Position numbers and translations under genes: made by a program. Shown here piece by piece: positions 53,383 to 62,723 of a stretch of DNA of 64,000 nt (its first letter is position 1; every line of letters starts with the position of its first letter). Origin of the DNA: Methylobacterium radiotolerans JCM 2831 (GTDB lineage: Bacteria; Pseudomonadota; Alphaproteobacteria; Rhizobiales; Beijerinckiaceae); the NCBI RefSeq assembly GCF_000019725.1, contig NC_010505.1, positions 3,537,001 through 3,601,000 on the forward strand, given 5' to 3'. The notes beneath the pieces were generated by a model, which was not told where the DNA came from, searched no databases, and worked only from the letters and a program-made list of their open reading frames with translations.

Positions 53383-54279
53383 TCAGGCCGCCTCGGAGGC
53401 CGCGGCCGGTGCGCCGGCCTGGGACACGTTGGTCAGGAGACTGCAGAGACGCGCGATCGTCTCCTTGAGCTGGTGCCGGTGGACGACCTGATCGACCATG
53501 CCGTGCTCGCGCAGGTACTCCGCCCGCTGGAAGCCGTCCGGCAGCTTCTCCCGGATCGTCTGCTCGATCACCCGCGGTCCCGCGAAGCAGATCAGGGCAC
53601 CCGGCTCGGCGAGGTGGACGTCGCCCAGCATCGCGTAGGAGGCGGTGACGCCGCCGGTGGTCGGGTTCGTCAGCACCACGATGTAGGGGAGCCGCGCCGC
53701 GTTGAGCCGGCGCACCGCCACGGTGGTCCGCGGCATCTGCATCAGGGAGAGGATGCCCTCCTGCATCCGCGCGCCGCCGGAGGCCGCGAACAGCACGTAG
53801 GGCGTGCGCTTCTCCAGAGCCGTCTCGGCGCCGCGCACGAAGGCCTCGCCCGCCGCCATGCCCAGCGACCCGGCCATGAAGCCGAATTCCTGCGCGGCCA
53901 GCGTCATCGGCAGGCCGCCGACCCGGCCGAAGCCGATCTTGAACGCGTCCTGCAGGCCGGTCTTGGCCCGGGCCTCCTTGAGCCGGTCGACGTAGCGCTT
54001 CTCGTCGCGGAACTTCAGCGGGTCGGGGGCGACTTCGGGCAGGGCCACGTCGATCCAGGTACCCTCGTCGAACATCATCTTCAGGCGCGCCTGGGCGCCC
54101 ATCTTCAGGTGATGCTCGGAGCCGGGGATCACCCAGTGATTGGCCTCCACCTCCTTGTGAAAGACCATCTGCCCCGTGTCCGGGCACTTGACCCAGAGGT
54201 TCTCGGGCGTCTCGCGCTTGAACAAGGTCTTGATCCGGGGGCGCACCACCTCCGAGATCCAGTTCATCGGTTCGACCAT
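53383..54279 (-). CDS. accD: Acetyl-CoA carboxylase carboxyltransferase subunit beta
   Basis: A 298-residue subunit that, with AccA, moves CO2 from biotin to acetyl-CoA in fatty acid synthesis. [32 protein letters not shown] is the start; the crotonase-fold core has [32 protein letters not shown], and [18 protein letters not shown]. The N-terminal zinc ribbon of E. coli (four cysteines) is reduced to one cysteine (Cys32), with CPDTGQMVF and WVIPGS in place of the other pair. This is, from memory, common in Hyphomicrobiales. Confidence 0.94.
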
Positions 54280-54359
54280 CGACTCGCGTCCGTCCGCTTC
54301 AAGCCCGCGCAGATATCAGGTGCGGCGCGCGCCGCCGCCAGGGGTGCCCGGCCCGCCCG

Positions 54360-55199
54360 TCAGGCGGCCCGCCCGACGCCCGCCGACCGCACGCCCGCGG
54401 CGAGTTCGCGCACCAGCTCGGTCACCGCCCCGACGCTTCCGGCCTGCGGCCGGCCCTCGCCGTCGAGGGAGCGCACCAGGGCGTCTACCAGCGCGGAGCC
54501 GACCACGACGCCGTCGGCGCCCTTGGCGATCGCCGCGGCGTGCGCGCCGGTCTTGACGCCGAAGCCCACGACGACGGGCAGGTCTGTGTGGCGGCGGATC
54601 CGGGCGACCGCCTCGGAGACCTTGCCGAAATCCGGTGTCGCCGTCCCGGTGATGCCGGTGATCGACACGTAGTAGACGAAGCCCGCCGTGTTCGCGAGGA
54701 CGGCCGGCAGACGCCGCTCGTCGGTCGTCGGCGTGGCGAGGCGGATGAAGGCGAGGCCCTTGCCGAGGGCCGGCAGGCACAGCTCGGCATCCTCCTCGGG
54801 CGGGAGATCGACGACGATCAGCCCGTCGACGCCGGCCGCCACCGCGTCGTCGAGGAAGCGGTCGACGCCGTAGGTGTGGATCGGGTTGTAGTAGCCCATC
54901 AGCACGACGGGCGTGGTGTCGTTGCCGGCGCGGAAGCGGCGCACGAGGTCGAGGGTGCCCGACACGGTCTGGCCCGCCTTGAGCGCCCGCAGGCCGGCGG
55001 CCTGGATCGCCGGGCCGTCCGCCATCGGGTCGGTGAACGGCAGGCCGAATTCCAGGATGTCGGCGCCGGCGCCCGGCAGCGCCTTCAGGACCTCCAGAGA
55101 GGTTTCGGGATCGGGATCGCCGGACATCACGTAGGTGACGAGGACGGACCGGTTCTCCGCGCGGGCGCGGGCGAAGGTGGCGTCGATGCGGCTCGGCAT
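54360..55199 (-). CDS. trpA: Tryptophan synthase alpha subunit
   Basis: A 279-residue TIM barrel that splits indole-3-glycerol phosphate to indole. [29 protein letters not shown] is the start; [22 protein letters not shown] holds the catalytic Glu50 and Asp61; YYNPIHTYG and [13 protein letters not shown] follow, with [10 protein letters not shown] as the phosphate site. ATG 55199. accD starts 80 bases downstream. trpB, its obligate partner and usual upstream neighbour, is not here: a gene on the other strand lies upstream instead. Confidence 0.94.
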   Translation of the reverse strand: MPSRIDATFARARAENRSVLVTYVMSGDPDPETSLEVLKALPGAGADILEFGLPFTDPMADGPAIQAAGLRALKAGQTVSGTLDLVRRFRAGNDTTPVVLMGYYNPIHTYGVDRFLDDAVAAGVDGLIVVDLPPEEDAELCLPALGKGLAFIRLATPTTDERRLPAVLANTAGFVYYVSITGITGTATPDFGKVSEAVARIRRHTDLPVVVGFGVKTGAHAAAIAKGADGVVVGSALVDALVRSLDGEGRPQAGSVGAVTELVRELAAGVRSAGVGRAA

Positions 55200-55397
55200 G
55201 GTCGGTCGATATTCGCTTCTGCAGGGCCGCCGACGGCCCGGGGTTGCACCCGCGCTACACCAAAGGCATCGGCCCGTGAAGCGGGCGGGCCCGCGGCGAC
55301 CCCGGGCGAAGGCGTCCCGGAGGCCCGGCCGCCCGCGAGACGCGGCCATGCGCGCGGGCCGGTTGCCGGGACGGCGGCGCCGGCCTAGCCCTCGCCC

Positions 55398-56063
55398 ATG
55401 CCCGAGTCAGCCCTCCCGTCGCGCCCCCTGGCGGCGCTCCTGTTCGACATGGACGGGACGATCATCAGCTCGATCGCCTCCGCGGAGCGGATCTGGTCGC
55501 GCTGGGCCGAGGCGCACGGCCTCGACGCGGCGTCCTTCCTGCCGACGATCCACGGCGTGCAGTCGGTCGAGACCATCCGGCGGCTGAACCTGCCGGGCGT
55601 CGATCCCGTGGCCGAGGCCGCCGCGATCACCGAGGCCGAGATGGCGGATGTCGACGACATCGTGGCCATCCCGGGGGCGCGGGCCTTCCTGGAGGCGCTG
55701 CCGCGCCACCGCTGGGCGATCGTCACCTCGGCGCCCCGGCGGCTGGCGGAGCGCCGCCTCGCGGCGGCCGGCATGCCGGTCCCCGACCTTCTCGTGGCCG
55801 CCGAGGACGTAGCGCGGGGCAAGCCCGCGCCGGACTGCTTCCTGCTGGCGGCCGGACGCCTCGGCGTCGCGGCGGCGGACTGCCTCGTGTTCGAGGACGC
55901 CCCGGCCGGCATCCGTGCGGCCGAGGCCGCGGATGCGGCCGTCGTGGTCGTCACCGCCACCCATCACGAGCCGGTGAGGACCAATCATCCCACGATTGCC
56001 GACTACACCGGGCTGCGCGTCGCGGCCGCGGCGGAGGGGATCCGGGTGACACAAACCGCCTGA
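55398..56063 (+). CDS. HAD-superfamily sugar-phosphate-type phosphatase
   Basis: A 221-residue HAD hydrolase. [14 protein letters not shown] carries the nucleophile Asp17 and Asp19, [14 protein letters not shown] motif [19 protein letters not shown] motif III lysine, and [17 protein letters not shown] motif IV. The alpha-helical cap between motifs I and II marks the beta-phosphoglucomutase/sugar-phosphatase (GPP-like) group. Its substrate could be a C3-C6 sugar or polyol phosphate. It diverges from trpA across a 198-base gap. Confidence 0.88.
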   Translation: MPESALPSRPLAALLFDMDGTIISSIASAERIWSRWAEAHGLDAASFLPTIHGVQSVETIRRLNLPGVDPVAEAAAITEAEMADVDDIVAIPGARAFLEALPRHRWAIVTSAPRRLAERRLAAAGMPVPDLLVAAEDVARGKPAPDCFLLAAGRLGVAAADCLVFEDAPAGIRAAEAADAAVVVVTATHHEPVRTNHPTIADYTGLRVAAAAEGIRVTQTA

Positions 56064-56157
56064 GCCTTTCCATCCCAGCCGCGGACCGCTGGCGGCCGGT
56101 CCCGCCCGGTCGTATCGCCCGCATGCGGCGCACGGATCGCGGTGAAGGGACAGAGGC

Positions 56158-56940
56158 ATGGCAACGATCGATCGACGCCGCGTGCTCGGGGCGGTCGCCG
56201 CCGGCGCCGCCGCGGGCCTCGGCCCCGCCGCGGCCGCCGAGGCGCAGCCGGACCCGCTGTTCCCGCTCGCGCAGGCCACCATCCCGATCCTGGGCGAGGC
56301 GCAGGTCTTCCCGGTCCGCCGGATCTACTGCATCGGCCGCAACTACGCGGCCCATGCCCGCGAGATGGGCTCCGACCCGTCGCGCGAGCCGCCCTTCTTC
56401 TTCCAGAAACCGGCGGATGCCGTGCAGGTCGTGGCGGGCGGCGTCGCCGAGCATCCCTACCCGTCGCTGACCCAGAACTACCACCACGAGATCGAGCTCG
56501 TCGCAGTGCTGAAGTCGGGCGGCCGCGACGTCCCGGCCGCGCAGGCGCTCGACCACGTCTACGGCTACGCCACCGGCCTCGACATGACCCGCCGGGACCT
56601 CCAGCGCGGGATGGGTAACCAGAAGAAGCCGTGGGAGATCGGCAAGAGCTTCGACCGTTCCGCGCCCATCACGCCGATCCTGCCCGTCGTCCGGGCCGGG
56701 CATCCAACCCGCGGCCGCATCCGGCTCGCCGTGAACGGCACCGTGCGGCAGGACGCCGACCTGTCGGAGATGATCTGGTCGGTGGCCGAGCAGATCGCGG
56801 AGCTGTCGCGGGCCTTCGAGCTCAAGGCCGGCGACATCGTCTTCTCCGGGACGCCCGAGAATGTCGGGCCGGTCGTCCGCGGGGACGTGCTCGCGGGCTC
56901 GATCGCGGGCCTGCCGGACCTGTCGATCCGCATCGTCTGA
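56158..56940 (+). CDS. Fumarylacetoacetate hydrolase family protein with Tat-like signal
   Basis: A 260-residue FAH-fold enzyme. RIYCIGRNYAAHAREMG is the domain start, FFFQKPADAV the substrate loop, and YHHEIELVAVL (108-118) with Glu111, Glu113 and then Asp142 form the divalent-metal site. GKSFDRSAPITP, NGTVRQ and GDIVFSGTPENVGP are typical. Unusually, the first 28 residues (DRRRVLGAVAAGAAAGLGPAAAAEA) look like a twin-arginine export signal, while the family is normally cytoplasmic. GGACAGAGG precedes ATG. Members hydrolyse or decarboxylate beta-diketo acids such as acylpyruvates. Confidence 0.85.
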   Translation: MATIDRRRVLGAVAAGAAAGLGPAAAAEAQPDPLFPLAQATIPILGEAQVFPVRRIYCIGRNYAAHAREMGSDPSREPPFFFQKPADAVQVVAGGVAEHPYPSLTQNYHHEIELVAVLKSGGRDVPAAQALDHVYGYATGLDMTRRDLQRGMGNQKKPWEIGKSFDRSAPITPILPVVRAGHPTRGRIRLAVNGTVRQDADLSEMIWSVAEQIAELSRAFELKAGDIVFSGTPENVGPVVRGDVLAGSIAGLPDLSIRIV

Positions 56941-57057
56941 TCCCGCATCGTTTGACGCTCCCCCCGCGGCGACGCGGCGCCGGCGGGACGACGACTTTCC
57001 CTGCCGGCGGCGCGGCTCTATCCCGTACGGATCCGCGGGGGCAGGAGCAGCGCGCGT

Positions 57058-59730
57058 ATGACCAAGCCCGACGGCGTGCCGCCGAACCTCTTCGAGACCG
57101 CCGAGGGACGCCGTCTCGTGGAGGCACGCTCCGATCCGGCGTGGCGCCGCTGGGGGCCGTATCTCAGCGACCGGCAATGGGGCACGGTGCGGGAGGATTA
57201 CAGCTCGGGTGGCGACGCCTGGGACTACCTGCCCCACGACCATGCCCGGTCCCGCGCCTATCGCTGGGGCGAGGACGGGATCGGCGGCTTCGGCGACCGC
57301 CACCTGAACTGGTGCCTGTCCCTGGCGCTCTGGAACGGGCGCGACCCGATCCTGAAGGAGCGGCTGTTCGGCCTGACCAACCAGGAAGGCAACCACGGCG
57401 AGGACGTCAAGGAACTCTACTACTACCTCGACGGAATCCCGACCCACGCCTTCATGCGGATGCTGTACAAGTATCCGCAGGCGGCATTCCCTTACGAGTC
57501 CCTGGTCGAGGAGAATGCGCGGCGCGGCCTCGACGACCCGGAATTCGAGCTCCTCGATACCGGCCTGTTCGACCAGGGCCGCTACTTCGACGTCGAGATC
57601 GCCTACGCCAAGGCCGCGCCCGACGACATCCTGATGCGGGTCACCGCCACAAATCGCGGCCCGGACGCCGCCGACCTGACGCTGCTGCCGCAGCTCTGGG
57701 CCCGCAACACGTGGTCGTGGAAGCAGGGCACGCCGAGGCCGGAACTGATGGCCGGGTCGGAGGGCTCGGTCTGGGCGCGCCACCCCGAGATGCCGACCTT
57801 CCGCTTCTTCGCCGAGGGCGCGGGCGACCTGCTGTTCACCGAGAACGAGACGAACACGCACCGGCTGTTCGGCAGCGGCCCCGCCGAGGGCTTCTACAAG
57901 GACGGCATCGACCGCCGCGTCGTGGGCGGCGACCGGGCCGCCGTCAACGCGCTGTCCGGCACGAAGTGCGCCGCCCGCTACGACCTGCATCTCGGCCCGG
58001 GCGAGACGCGGAGCGTGCGCCTGCGCCTGCGCGCCGAGACCGCGCCGGGCGAGCCCTTCGCGGATTTCGACGCGGTCTTCGCCGCCCGCGAGGCGGAGGC
58101 CGACGATTTCTACGGGGCGCTCCAGGCGCCGATCGCCGACCCAGAGATGCGGCTCGTGCAGCGGCAGGCGCTCGCCGGCATGCTCTGGTCGAAGCAGCTC
58201 TACCATTACGACGTGCGCGAGTGGCTCGCCGGCGACCCGGCGCAGCCCGCTCCGGCGCCGGAGCGGCGGCACGGCCGCAACAGCGACTGGGCTCACCTGC
58301 GCGCCAACGACATCATCTCGATGCCGGATGCCTGGGAGTACCCCTGGTTCGCCTCCTGGGATCTCGCTCTCCAGGCGATCGTGTTCGGGCTCATCGATCC
58401 CGACTTCGCCAAGAACCAGCTCCTGCTCCTGGTCGACGAGGCCTACACCCACCCGAACGCCGCGCTGCCGGCCTACGAATGGGGCTTCGGGGACGCCAAT
58501 CCGCCGGTCCACGCGCTGGCCGCCTGGCGGGTGTTCGAGCTGGACCGGGCCCTCACCGGCGAGCCGGACCACGCCTTCCTCAAGCGGATCTTCAACAAGC
58601 TCACCTTGAACTTCACGTGGTGGGTGAACCGGAAGGATTCCGACGACCGCAACCTATTCCAGGGCGGGTTCCTCGGCCTCGACAACATCGGCATCTTCGA
58701 CCGGTCGAAGCCGGTGGGAGACGGCGCCACGCTGACCCAGTCCGACGCGACCGCCTGGATGGCGACCTACGCGCTGAACCTGATGCGGATCGCCATCGAG
58801 CTGGCCCTCGACGACCCGACCTTCGAGGACATGGCGGAGAAGTTCTTCGAGCACTTCCTCCTCATCGCCGGCGCCACCGGCGCGGGCGTGTGGGACGAGC
58901 CGGACGGCTTCTTCTACGACGTGATCGAGACCCGCGACGGCCAGCGCCTCCCGATCCGGGCCCGGACCATGGTCGGCCTGATCCCGATCTTCGCGGTGGC
59001 GGTGATCAATGAGTGCGACCTCGCGCGGCTGCCGTCCCTGCGCAGCCGGATGGTGTTCTTCCTCAAGAACCGCCCGGACCTCGCGACGCTGGTCTCGCGC
59101 TGGAACGAGCCCGGCGAGGGTCAGACGGCGCTGCTGTCGCTGCTGCGCGGGCACCGGCTGAAGGCCCTTCTCCACCGCGCCCTCGACCCGAACGAGTTCC
59201 TGTCGGATTACGGGCTGCGCGCCGTGTCCCGCGTCTACGCGGACGAGCCGTTCTGCTTCGCGTGGAACGGGCGGGACCTGGGGCTCGCCTACGAGCCGGC
59301 CGAGTCGCGCTCGCGCCTGTTCGGCGGCAACTCGAACTGGCGGGGCCCGGTGTGGATGCCGGTCAACTACCTGCTCATCGCCGGGCTGAACCGCTTCCAC
59401 GACTATTACGGCCCCGACTTCCGCGTCGAGGCGCCGACCGGGTCGGGCCGGACCTACGCGCTCCGGGAGATCGCCGCCCACCTATCACGGCGCCTGATCA
59501 GCCTCTCGACCCGCCGCCCGGACGGGCGCAGGCCGGTCTACGGCGACAGCCGGATCGAGCAGGAAGACCCGCATTTCCGCGATCTCGTCCTGTTCTACGA
59601 ATACTATCACGGGGATAGCGGCCGCGGGGTCGGCGCGTCGCACCAGACCGGGTGGTCCGGGCTCGTGGCCCTGCTGATCCAGGAAGTGGCGACCGCCGCC
59701 GCCGAGGCGCAGACTCCGCCCTGGCCGTGA
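57058..59730 (+). CDS. GH63-like glucosidase (MGH1-type)
   Basis: An 890-residue glycoside hydrolase of clan GH-G. The N-terminus RRWGPYLSDRQWGTVREDYSSGGDAWDYLPHDHARSRAYRWGEDGIGG is strongly conserved among bacterial mannosylglycerate/glucosylglycerate hydrolase-like and glucosidase genes. The (alpha/alpha)6 barrel region holds YPWFASWDLALQAIVFGLIDPDFA, with the likely catalytic Asp, and LLLVDEAYTHPNAALPAYEWGFGDANPPVHALA; GGNSNWRGPVWMPVNYLLI is near the end. No signal peptide, so cytoplasmic. GGCAGGAG precedes the ATG. Substrate is probably an alpha-glucoside such as a storage or compatible solute (inference). Confidence 0.87.
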   Translation: MTKPDGVPPNLFETAEGRRLVEARSDPAWRRWGPYLSDRQWGTVREDYSSGGDAWDYLPHDHARSRAYRWGEDGIGGFGDRHLNWCLSLALWNGRDPILKERLFGLTNQEGNHGEDVKELYYYLDGIPTHAFMRMLYKYPQAAFPYESLVEENARRGLDDPEFELLDTGLFDQGRYFDVEIAYAKAAPDDILMRVTATNRGPDAADLTLLPQLWARNTWSWKQGTPRPELMAGSEGSVWARHPEMPTFRFFAEGAGDLLFTENETNTHRLFGSGPAEGFYKDGIDRRVVGGDRAAVNALSGTKCAARYDLHLGPGETRSVRLRLRAETAPGEPFADFDAVFAAREAEADDFYGALQAPIADPEMRLVQRQALAGMLWSKQLYHYDVREWLAGDPAQPAPAPERRHGRNSDWAHLRANDIISMPDAWEYPWFASWDLALQAIVFGLIDPDFAKNQLLLLVDEAYTHPNAALPAYEWGFGDANPPVHALAAWRVFELDRALTGEPDHAFLKRIFNKLTLNFTWWVNRKDSDDRNLFQGGFLGLDNIGIFDRSKPVGDGATLTQSDATAWMATYALNLMRIAIELALDDPTFEDMAEKFFEHFLLIAGATGAGVWDEPDGFFYDVIETRDGQRLPIRARTMVGLIPIFAVAVINECDLARLPSLRSRMVFFLKNRPDLATLVSRWNEPGEGQTALLSLLRGHRLKALLHRALDPNEFLSDYGLRAVSRVYADEPFCFAWNGRDLGLAYEPAESRSRLFGGNSNWRGPVWMPVNYLLIAGLNRFHDYYGPDFRVEAPTGSGRTYALREIAAHLSRRLISLSTRRPDGRRPVYGDSRIEQEDPHFRDLVLFYEYYHGDSGRGVGASHQTGWSGLVALLIQEVATAAAEAQTPPWP

Positions 59731-59732
59731 GG

Positions 59733-59765
59733 GTCGGTCGCCGGCCTGGCGCGCCGGCGACCGAC
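59733..59765. terminator. Bidirectional terminator, GH63/mucR
   Basis: GTCGGTCGCCGGC and GCCGGCGACCGAC form a perfect 13-base stem with a seven-base loop in the 41-base gap between the convergent glucosidase and MucR-like genes. Confidence 0.75.
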
Positions 59766-59771
59766 GCGACG

Positions 59772-60179
59772 TCACTCCGCGGCCTGCTGCATCCGCAGGC
59801 GCTGGTCCTGACCGATCTGGCGCGAGATCGTCGAGCGGCGGGCGCTGTAGGCGGCCGAGACCAGCGGGTAATCGACGGGCAGGCCCCACTTGGCCTTGTA
59901 GGCCTCGGGCGTGAGGCCGCGCATCGTCAGGTGGCGCCGCAGCGCCTTGTAGGGCTTGCCGTCCTCGAAGCTGATGAGCGTGTCGGGCCGGATCGAGGCC
60001 TTTATCTGCGCCTCGGTCGGCCGCCGGACCTGCGGCTCCGCCGGCTGGTCCAGAGCCGTGATCGAGCGGTGTACCTCGGAGAGCAGGTCGGGCAACGTTC
60101 CCGCCGGGACGCTGTTGCGCGTGACGTAGGCGCTCAGGATCTTTGCGGCGAGTTCGACGCTCGGCGATGTCATCTGCAT
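59772..60179 (-). CDS. MucR/Ros-family regulator lacking zinc-finger cysteines
   Basis: A 135-residue regulator. ELAAKILSAYVTRNSVPAGTLPDLLSEVHRSI is the MucR N-terminal oligomerisation region. The C-terminal finger region ISFEDGKPYKALRRHLTMRGLTPEAYKAKWGLPVDYPLV matches MucR throughout, but where the family has Cys-x2-Cys this protein has SFED; one of the two histidines is also missing (HLTMRG). Zinc binding is therefore not expected. MucR proteins bind AT-rich DNA and control exopolysaccharide, motility and cell-cycle genes. ATG at 60179 follows GAGGTG. Confidence 0.87.
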   Translation of the reverse strand: MQMTSPSVELAAKILSAYVTRNSVPAGTLPDLLSEVHRSITALDQPAEPQVRRPTEAQIKASIRPDTLISFEDGKPYKALRRHLTMRGLTPEAYKAKWGLPVDYPLVSAAYSARRSTISRQIGQDQRLRMQQAAE

Positions 60180-60482
60180 GGTCGTCACCTCGATTCTACG
60201 TGTTTCGGATGTGGCGCTCGTCGGTTTCCGTCGGGCTCTTCGCCGCCGACGGCCGGTGCATGTCCCTGAGACGTTCTCGGCTCCGGCCGGAGGCGGCGGA
60301 TGGGCTCATTATGCGCCCGTCCGCCGTCGCTACAACCGAGCCGCGCATTTATCGCGCCGATATTTCTACTTAGGATTGAGATTTAGGGTCAACGACGAAT
60401 CAACGGGCGCGTCGTTGTTCCGACTCAAGTGCGGTATTGAGGACTCACCTGCCCGTCCGGGCGCGCTGGAGAACGCGAACAC
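60180..60482. other. Divergent intergenic region, mucR/lhgO-like
   Basis: A 303-base gap. Bases about 60305-60395 are AT-rich (runs such as ATATTTCTACTTAG), unusual for this window, and could be the MucR-type binding region or promoters. No gene or repeat is supported. Confidence 0.45.
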
Positions 60483-61580
60483 ATGGAGGTCCTGGTCGTC
60501 GGAGCCGGCGTCGTCGGGCTCGCCACCGGGCGGGCGCTCGCTCTGCGCGGGCACGCCGTCATCGTGGCGGAAGCCGAGGACGCCTTCGGCACGGGAGTCT
60601 CGTCCCGGAGCTCCGAGGTGATCCACGCCGGCATGTACTACCCGGGCGGATCCGAGCGCGCGCACCACTGCGTCGAGGGCGCCCGGCAGCTATACAACTT
60701 TTGCGCGAGTCACGGCGTTCCGCATCGCGCGTGCGGCAAGCTGATCGTCGCGTCCGACGACGGGGAGGCCGAGAAGATCGCGGCGATCCGCCGCCAGGGC
60801 GAGGCCAACGGCGTCCCGGGCCTCGAACTCCTCGACGGGAGCGCCGCCCGCCGGCTGGAGCCGAATCTCGCCTGCACCGTGGCGCTGCACTCGCCGCGCA
60901 CCGGCGTCGTGGATAGCCACGCGCTGATGCTCGCCCTGCTCGGTGAGATCGAGGATCACGGCGGCGCGCTCGCCCTGCGCACGCCCGTCGAGGACCTGAG
61001 CCGGCGGGACGGTCAGTGGCAGGCCGCGTTCGGCGGAGCCGAGCCCGGCACGATGGCCTTCGACGCCGTGGTCAACGCCGCGAGCTTCGGCGCGCCGGCC
61101 CTGGCCGCCCGCACGGAGGGCTACCCGGCCGAGCGCGTGCCGACGCTGCGCCTCGCTCGCGGCAACTACTTCGGCTGCACCGGCAAGCCGGCCTTCTCGC
61201 GCCTGATCTACCCGGCGCCCCGGATCGACGGCGGCCTCGGCATCCACCTGACCCTGGACCTCGCCGGCCGCACCCGCTTCGGGCCCGACGTGGAGTGGGT
61301 CGACGGGTTCGACTACCGGGTCGATCCCGGGCGCGCGGAGGCCTTCTACGGCGCGATCCGGCGCTACTGGCCCGGCCTGCCCGACGGCGCGCTGTATCCG
61401 GACTACGCGGGCCTGCGGCCGAAGCTGACCGGCCCGGGCGAGGCGGCGGCCGATTTCCGGATCGACGGGCCGGCCGAGCACGGCCTGCCGGGGCTCGTGC
61501 ACCTGTTCGGGATCGAGAGCCCGGGCCTGACCTCCAGCCTGTCGCTCGCCGAGGCGGTGGCCGACCGGCTGGACGCCTGA
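60483..61580 (+). CDS. FAD-dependent oxidoreductase, L-2-hydroxyglutarate oxidase (LhgO)-like
   Basis: A 365-residue DAO-family flavoprotein. LVVGAGVVGLATGRALALRG (4-23) binds FAD; SSRSSEVIHAGMYYPGGSERAHHCVEGARQLYNFC is the strongly conserved segment of LhgO/YgaF and L2HGDH proteins, with the His-Ala-Gly active-site element. RLARGNYFGCTG and GLGIHLTLDLAGRTRFGPDVEWV complete the family pattern. It likely oxidises a 2-hydroxy acid such as L-2-hydroxyglutarate, passing electrons to the membrane. The 3' end is three bases from the convergent lrgB stop. Confidence 0.87.
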   Translation: MEVLVVGAGVVGLATGRALALRGHAVIVAEAEDAFGTGVSSRSSEVIHAGMYYPGGSERAHHCVEGARQLYNFCASHGVPHRACGKLIVASDDGEAEKIAAIRRQGEANGVPGLELLDGSAARRLEPNLACTVALHSPRTGVVDSHALMLALLGEIEDHGGALALRTPVEDLSRRDGQWQAAFGGAEPGTMAFDAVVNAASFGAPALAARTEGYPAERVPTLRLARGNYFGCTGKPAFSRLIYPAPRIDGGLGIHLTLDLAGRTRFGPDVEWVDGFDYRVDPGRAEAFYGAIRRYWPGLPDGALYPDYAGLRPKLTGPGEAAADFRIDGPAEHGLPGLVHLFGIESPGLTSSLSLAEAVADRLDA

Positions 61581-61583
61581 GCC

Positions 61584-62300
61584 TCAGAACAGCAGGTGCA
61601 GCGCCAGGGGCGCGAGGACCGCCGTCAGGAAGGCGTTGAGCCCCATGGCGATGCCCGCGAAGGTGCCGGCGACCTCGCTGACCTGGAAGGCGCGGGCCGT
61701 CCCGATGCCGTGGGCCGCGAGCCCGGCCGCGAAGCCGCGGGCGCGCATGTCGCTGATCCGCAGGAGGTTCATCATCGGCGTCACGAGGATCGCCCCGATG
61801 ATGCCGGTGAGGATCACCAGGATCGCCGTGAGCGTCGGGTCGCCGCCGAGCGCCTCAGCGATGCCCATCGCCACGCCCGAGGTCACCGATTTCGGCGCCA
61901 GCGAGACGAGGATCGGCTGCGGGATGTCGAGGAGCCGCGCGAGGCCGATCACCACGGCGAGGGTGGTGGCCGAGCCGGCCGCGAGGGCCGCCAGCATGGG
62001 CGCGAGGGCACGCAGGACGGTCGCCCGCCGCTCGTAGAGGGGCATCGCCAGAACCACGGTGGCGGGTCCGAGCAGGAAGTGGACGAACTGCGCGCCCTCG
62101 AAATAGGCCCCGTAGGGCGTGCCGGTGATGGCCAGGACCGCCCCGACCAGGACGACCGTGATGAGGACGGGGTTGGCGATCGGGTGCCGGCCGGTCGCGG
62201 CGGCGATCCGGTCCGCCAGGACGTAGGCGGTCAGCGTCACGGTGAGCCACAGGAGCGGCGTCTTGGCGAGGTAGACCCAGAGCGAGAAGTCGCCGCCCAC
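61584..62300 (-). CDS. LrgB/CidB-family membrane protein
   Basis: A 238-residue protein with about six to seven membrane helices. NPVLITVVLVG, FLLGPATVVLAMPLYERR, LAPKSVTSGVAMGIAE and AAHGIGTARAF are signatures of LrgB/CidB. With LrgA it forms a holin/antiholin-like or small-acid (pyruvate, glycolate) transport pair. GTG at 62300 begins three bases after the lrgA stop, so the two are co-translated. Confidence 0.9.
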   Translation of the reverse strand: MGGDFSLWVYLAKTPLLWLTVTLTAYVLADRIAAATGRHPIANPVLITVVLVGAVLAITGTPYGAYFEGAQFVHFLLGPATVVLAMPLYERRATVLRALAPMLAALAAGSATTLAVVIGLARLLDIPQPILVSLAPKSVTSGVAMGIAEALGGDPTLTAILVILTGIIGAILVTPMMNLLRISDMRARGFAAGLAAHGIGTARAFQVSEVAGTFAGIAMGLNAFLTAVLAPLALHLLF

Positions 62301-62303
62301 GCG

Positions 62304-62708
62304 TCAGGACTCCCCGTCGGTGCCGCGGCGCTCGACCAGGGCGGCGACGGCGCGGAAGACCAGGACGGTGACCAGCAGCGACAGCGCCGTCGAGACGACC
62401 AGCACGAGCGCCAGCTTGGCGCCCTGGGCGCGCAGCAGGTCGAGGCGGCCGACGACGCCGACGCCCGCGGGAACGAACAGGAGCGACAGGTTCATCAGCA
62501 GCCCGCGCGCGGTCGTCTCGAGCGTGCCGTCGGTGAGCGGCTTCGGCAGCACGCGCGGCAGTCCGAGGCGGGCGTTGTCGCGGAGCAGCAGGAACGCGAA
62601 CATCAGGCCCATGCCGATCACCGGGCCCGGGATCGGAACGCCCGCGCCGCGGGCGAGGGCCTCGCCCAGCAGCTGCGCGAGCAGGATCAGGGCCAGACTG
62701 GCGATCAT
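62304..62708 (-). CDS. LrgA/CidA-family membrane protein
   Basis: A 134-residue protein with four membrane helices. LAQLLGEALARGAGVPIPGPVIGMGLMFAFL and LLMNLSLLFVPAGVGVV are characteristic of CidA/LrgA. It is the partner of the downstream LrgB-like protein. The ATG is 15 bases after the stop of the TerB-like gene, so three genes probably share one transcript. Length is normal. Confidence 0.9.
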   Translation of the reverse strand: MIASLALILLAQLLGEALARGAGVPIPGPVIGMGLMFAFLLLRDNARLGLPRVLPKPLTDGTLETTARGLLMNLSLLFVPAGVGVVGRLDLLRAQGAKLALVLVVSTALSLLVTVLVFRAVAALVERRGTDGES

Positions 62709-62723
62709 CGCGGGCGGCCGGGG

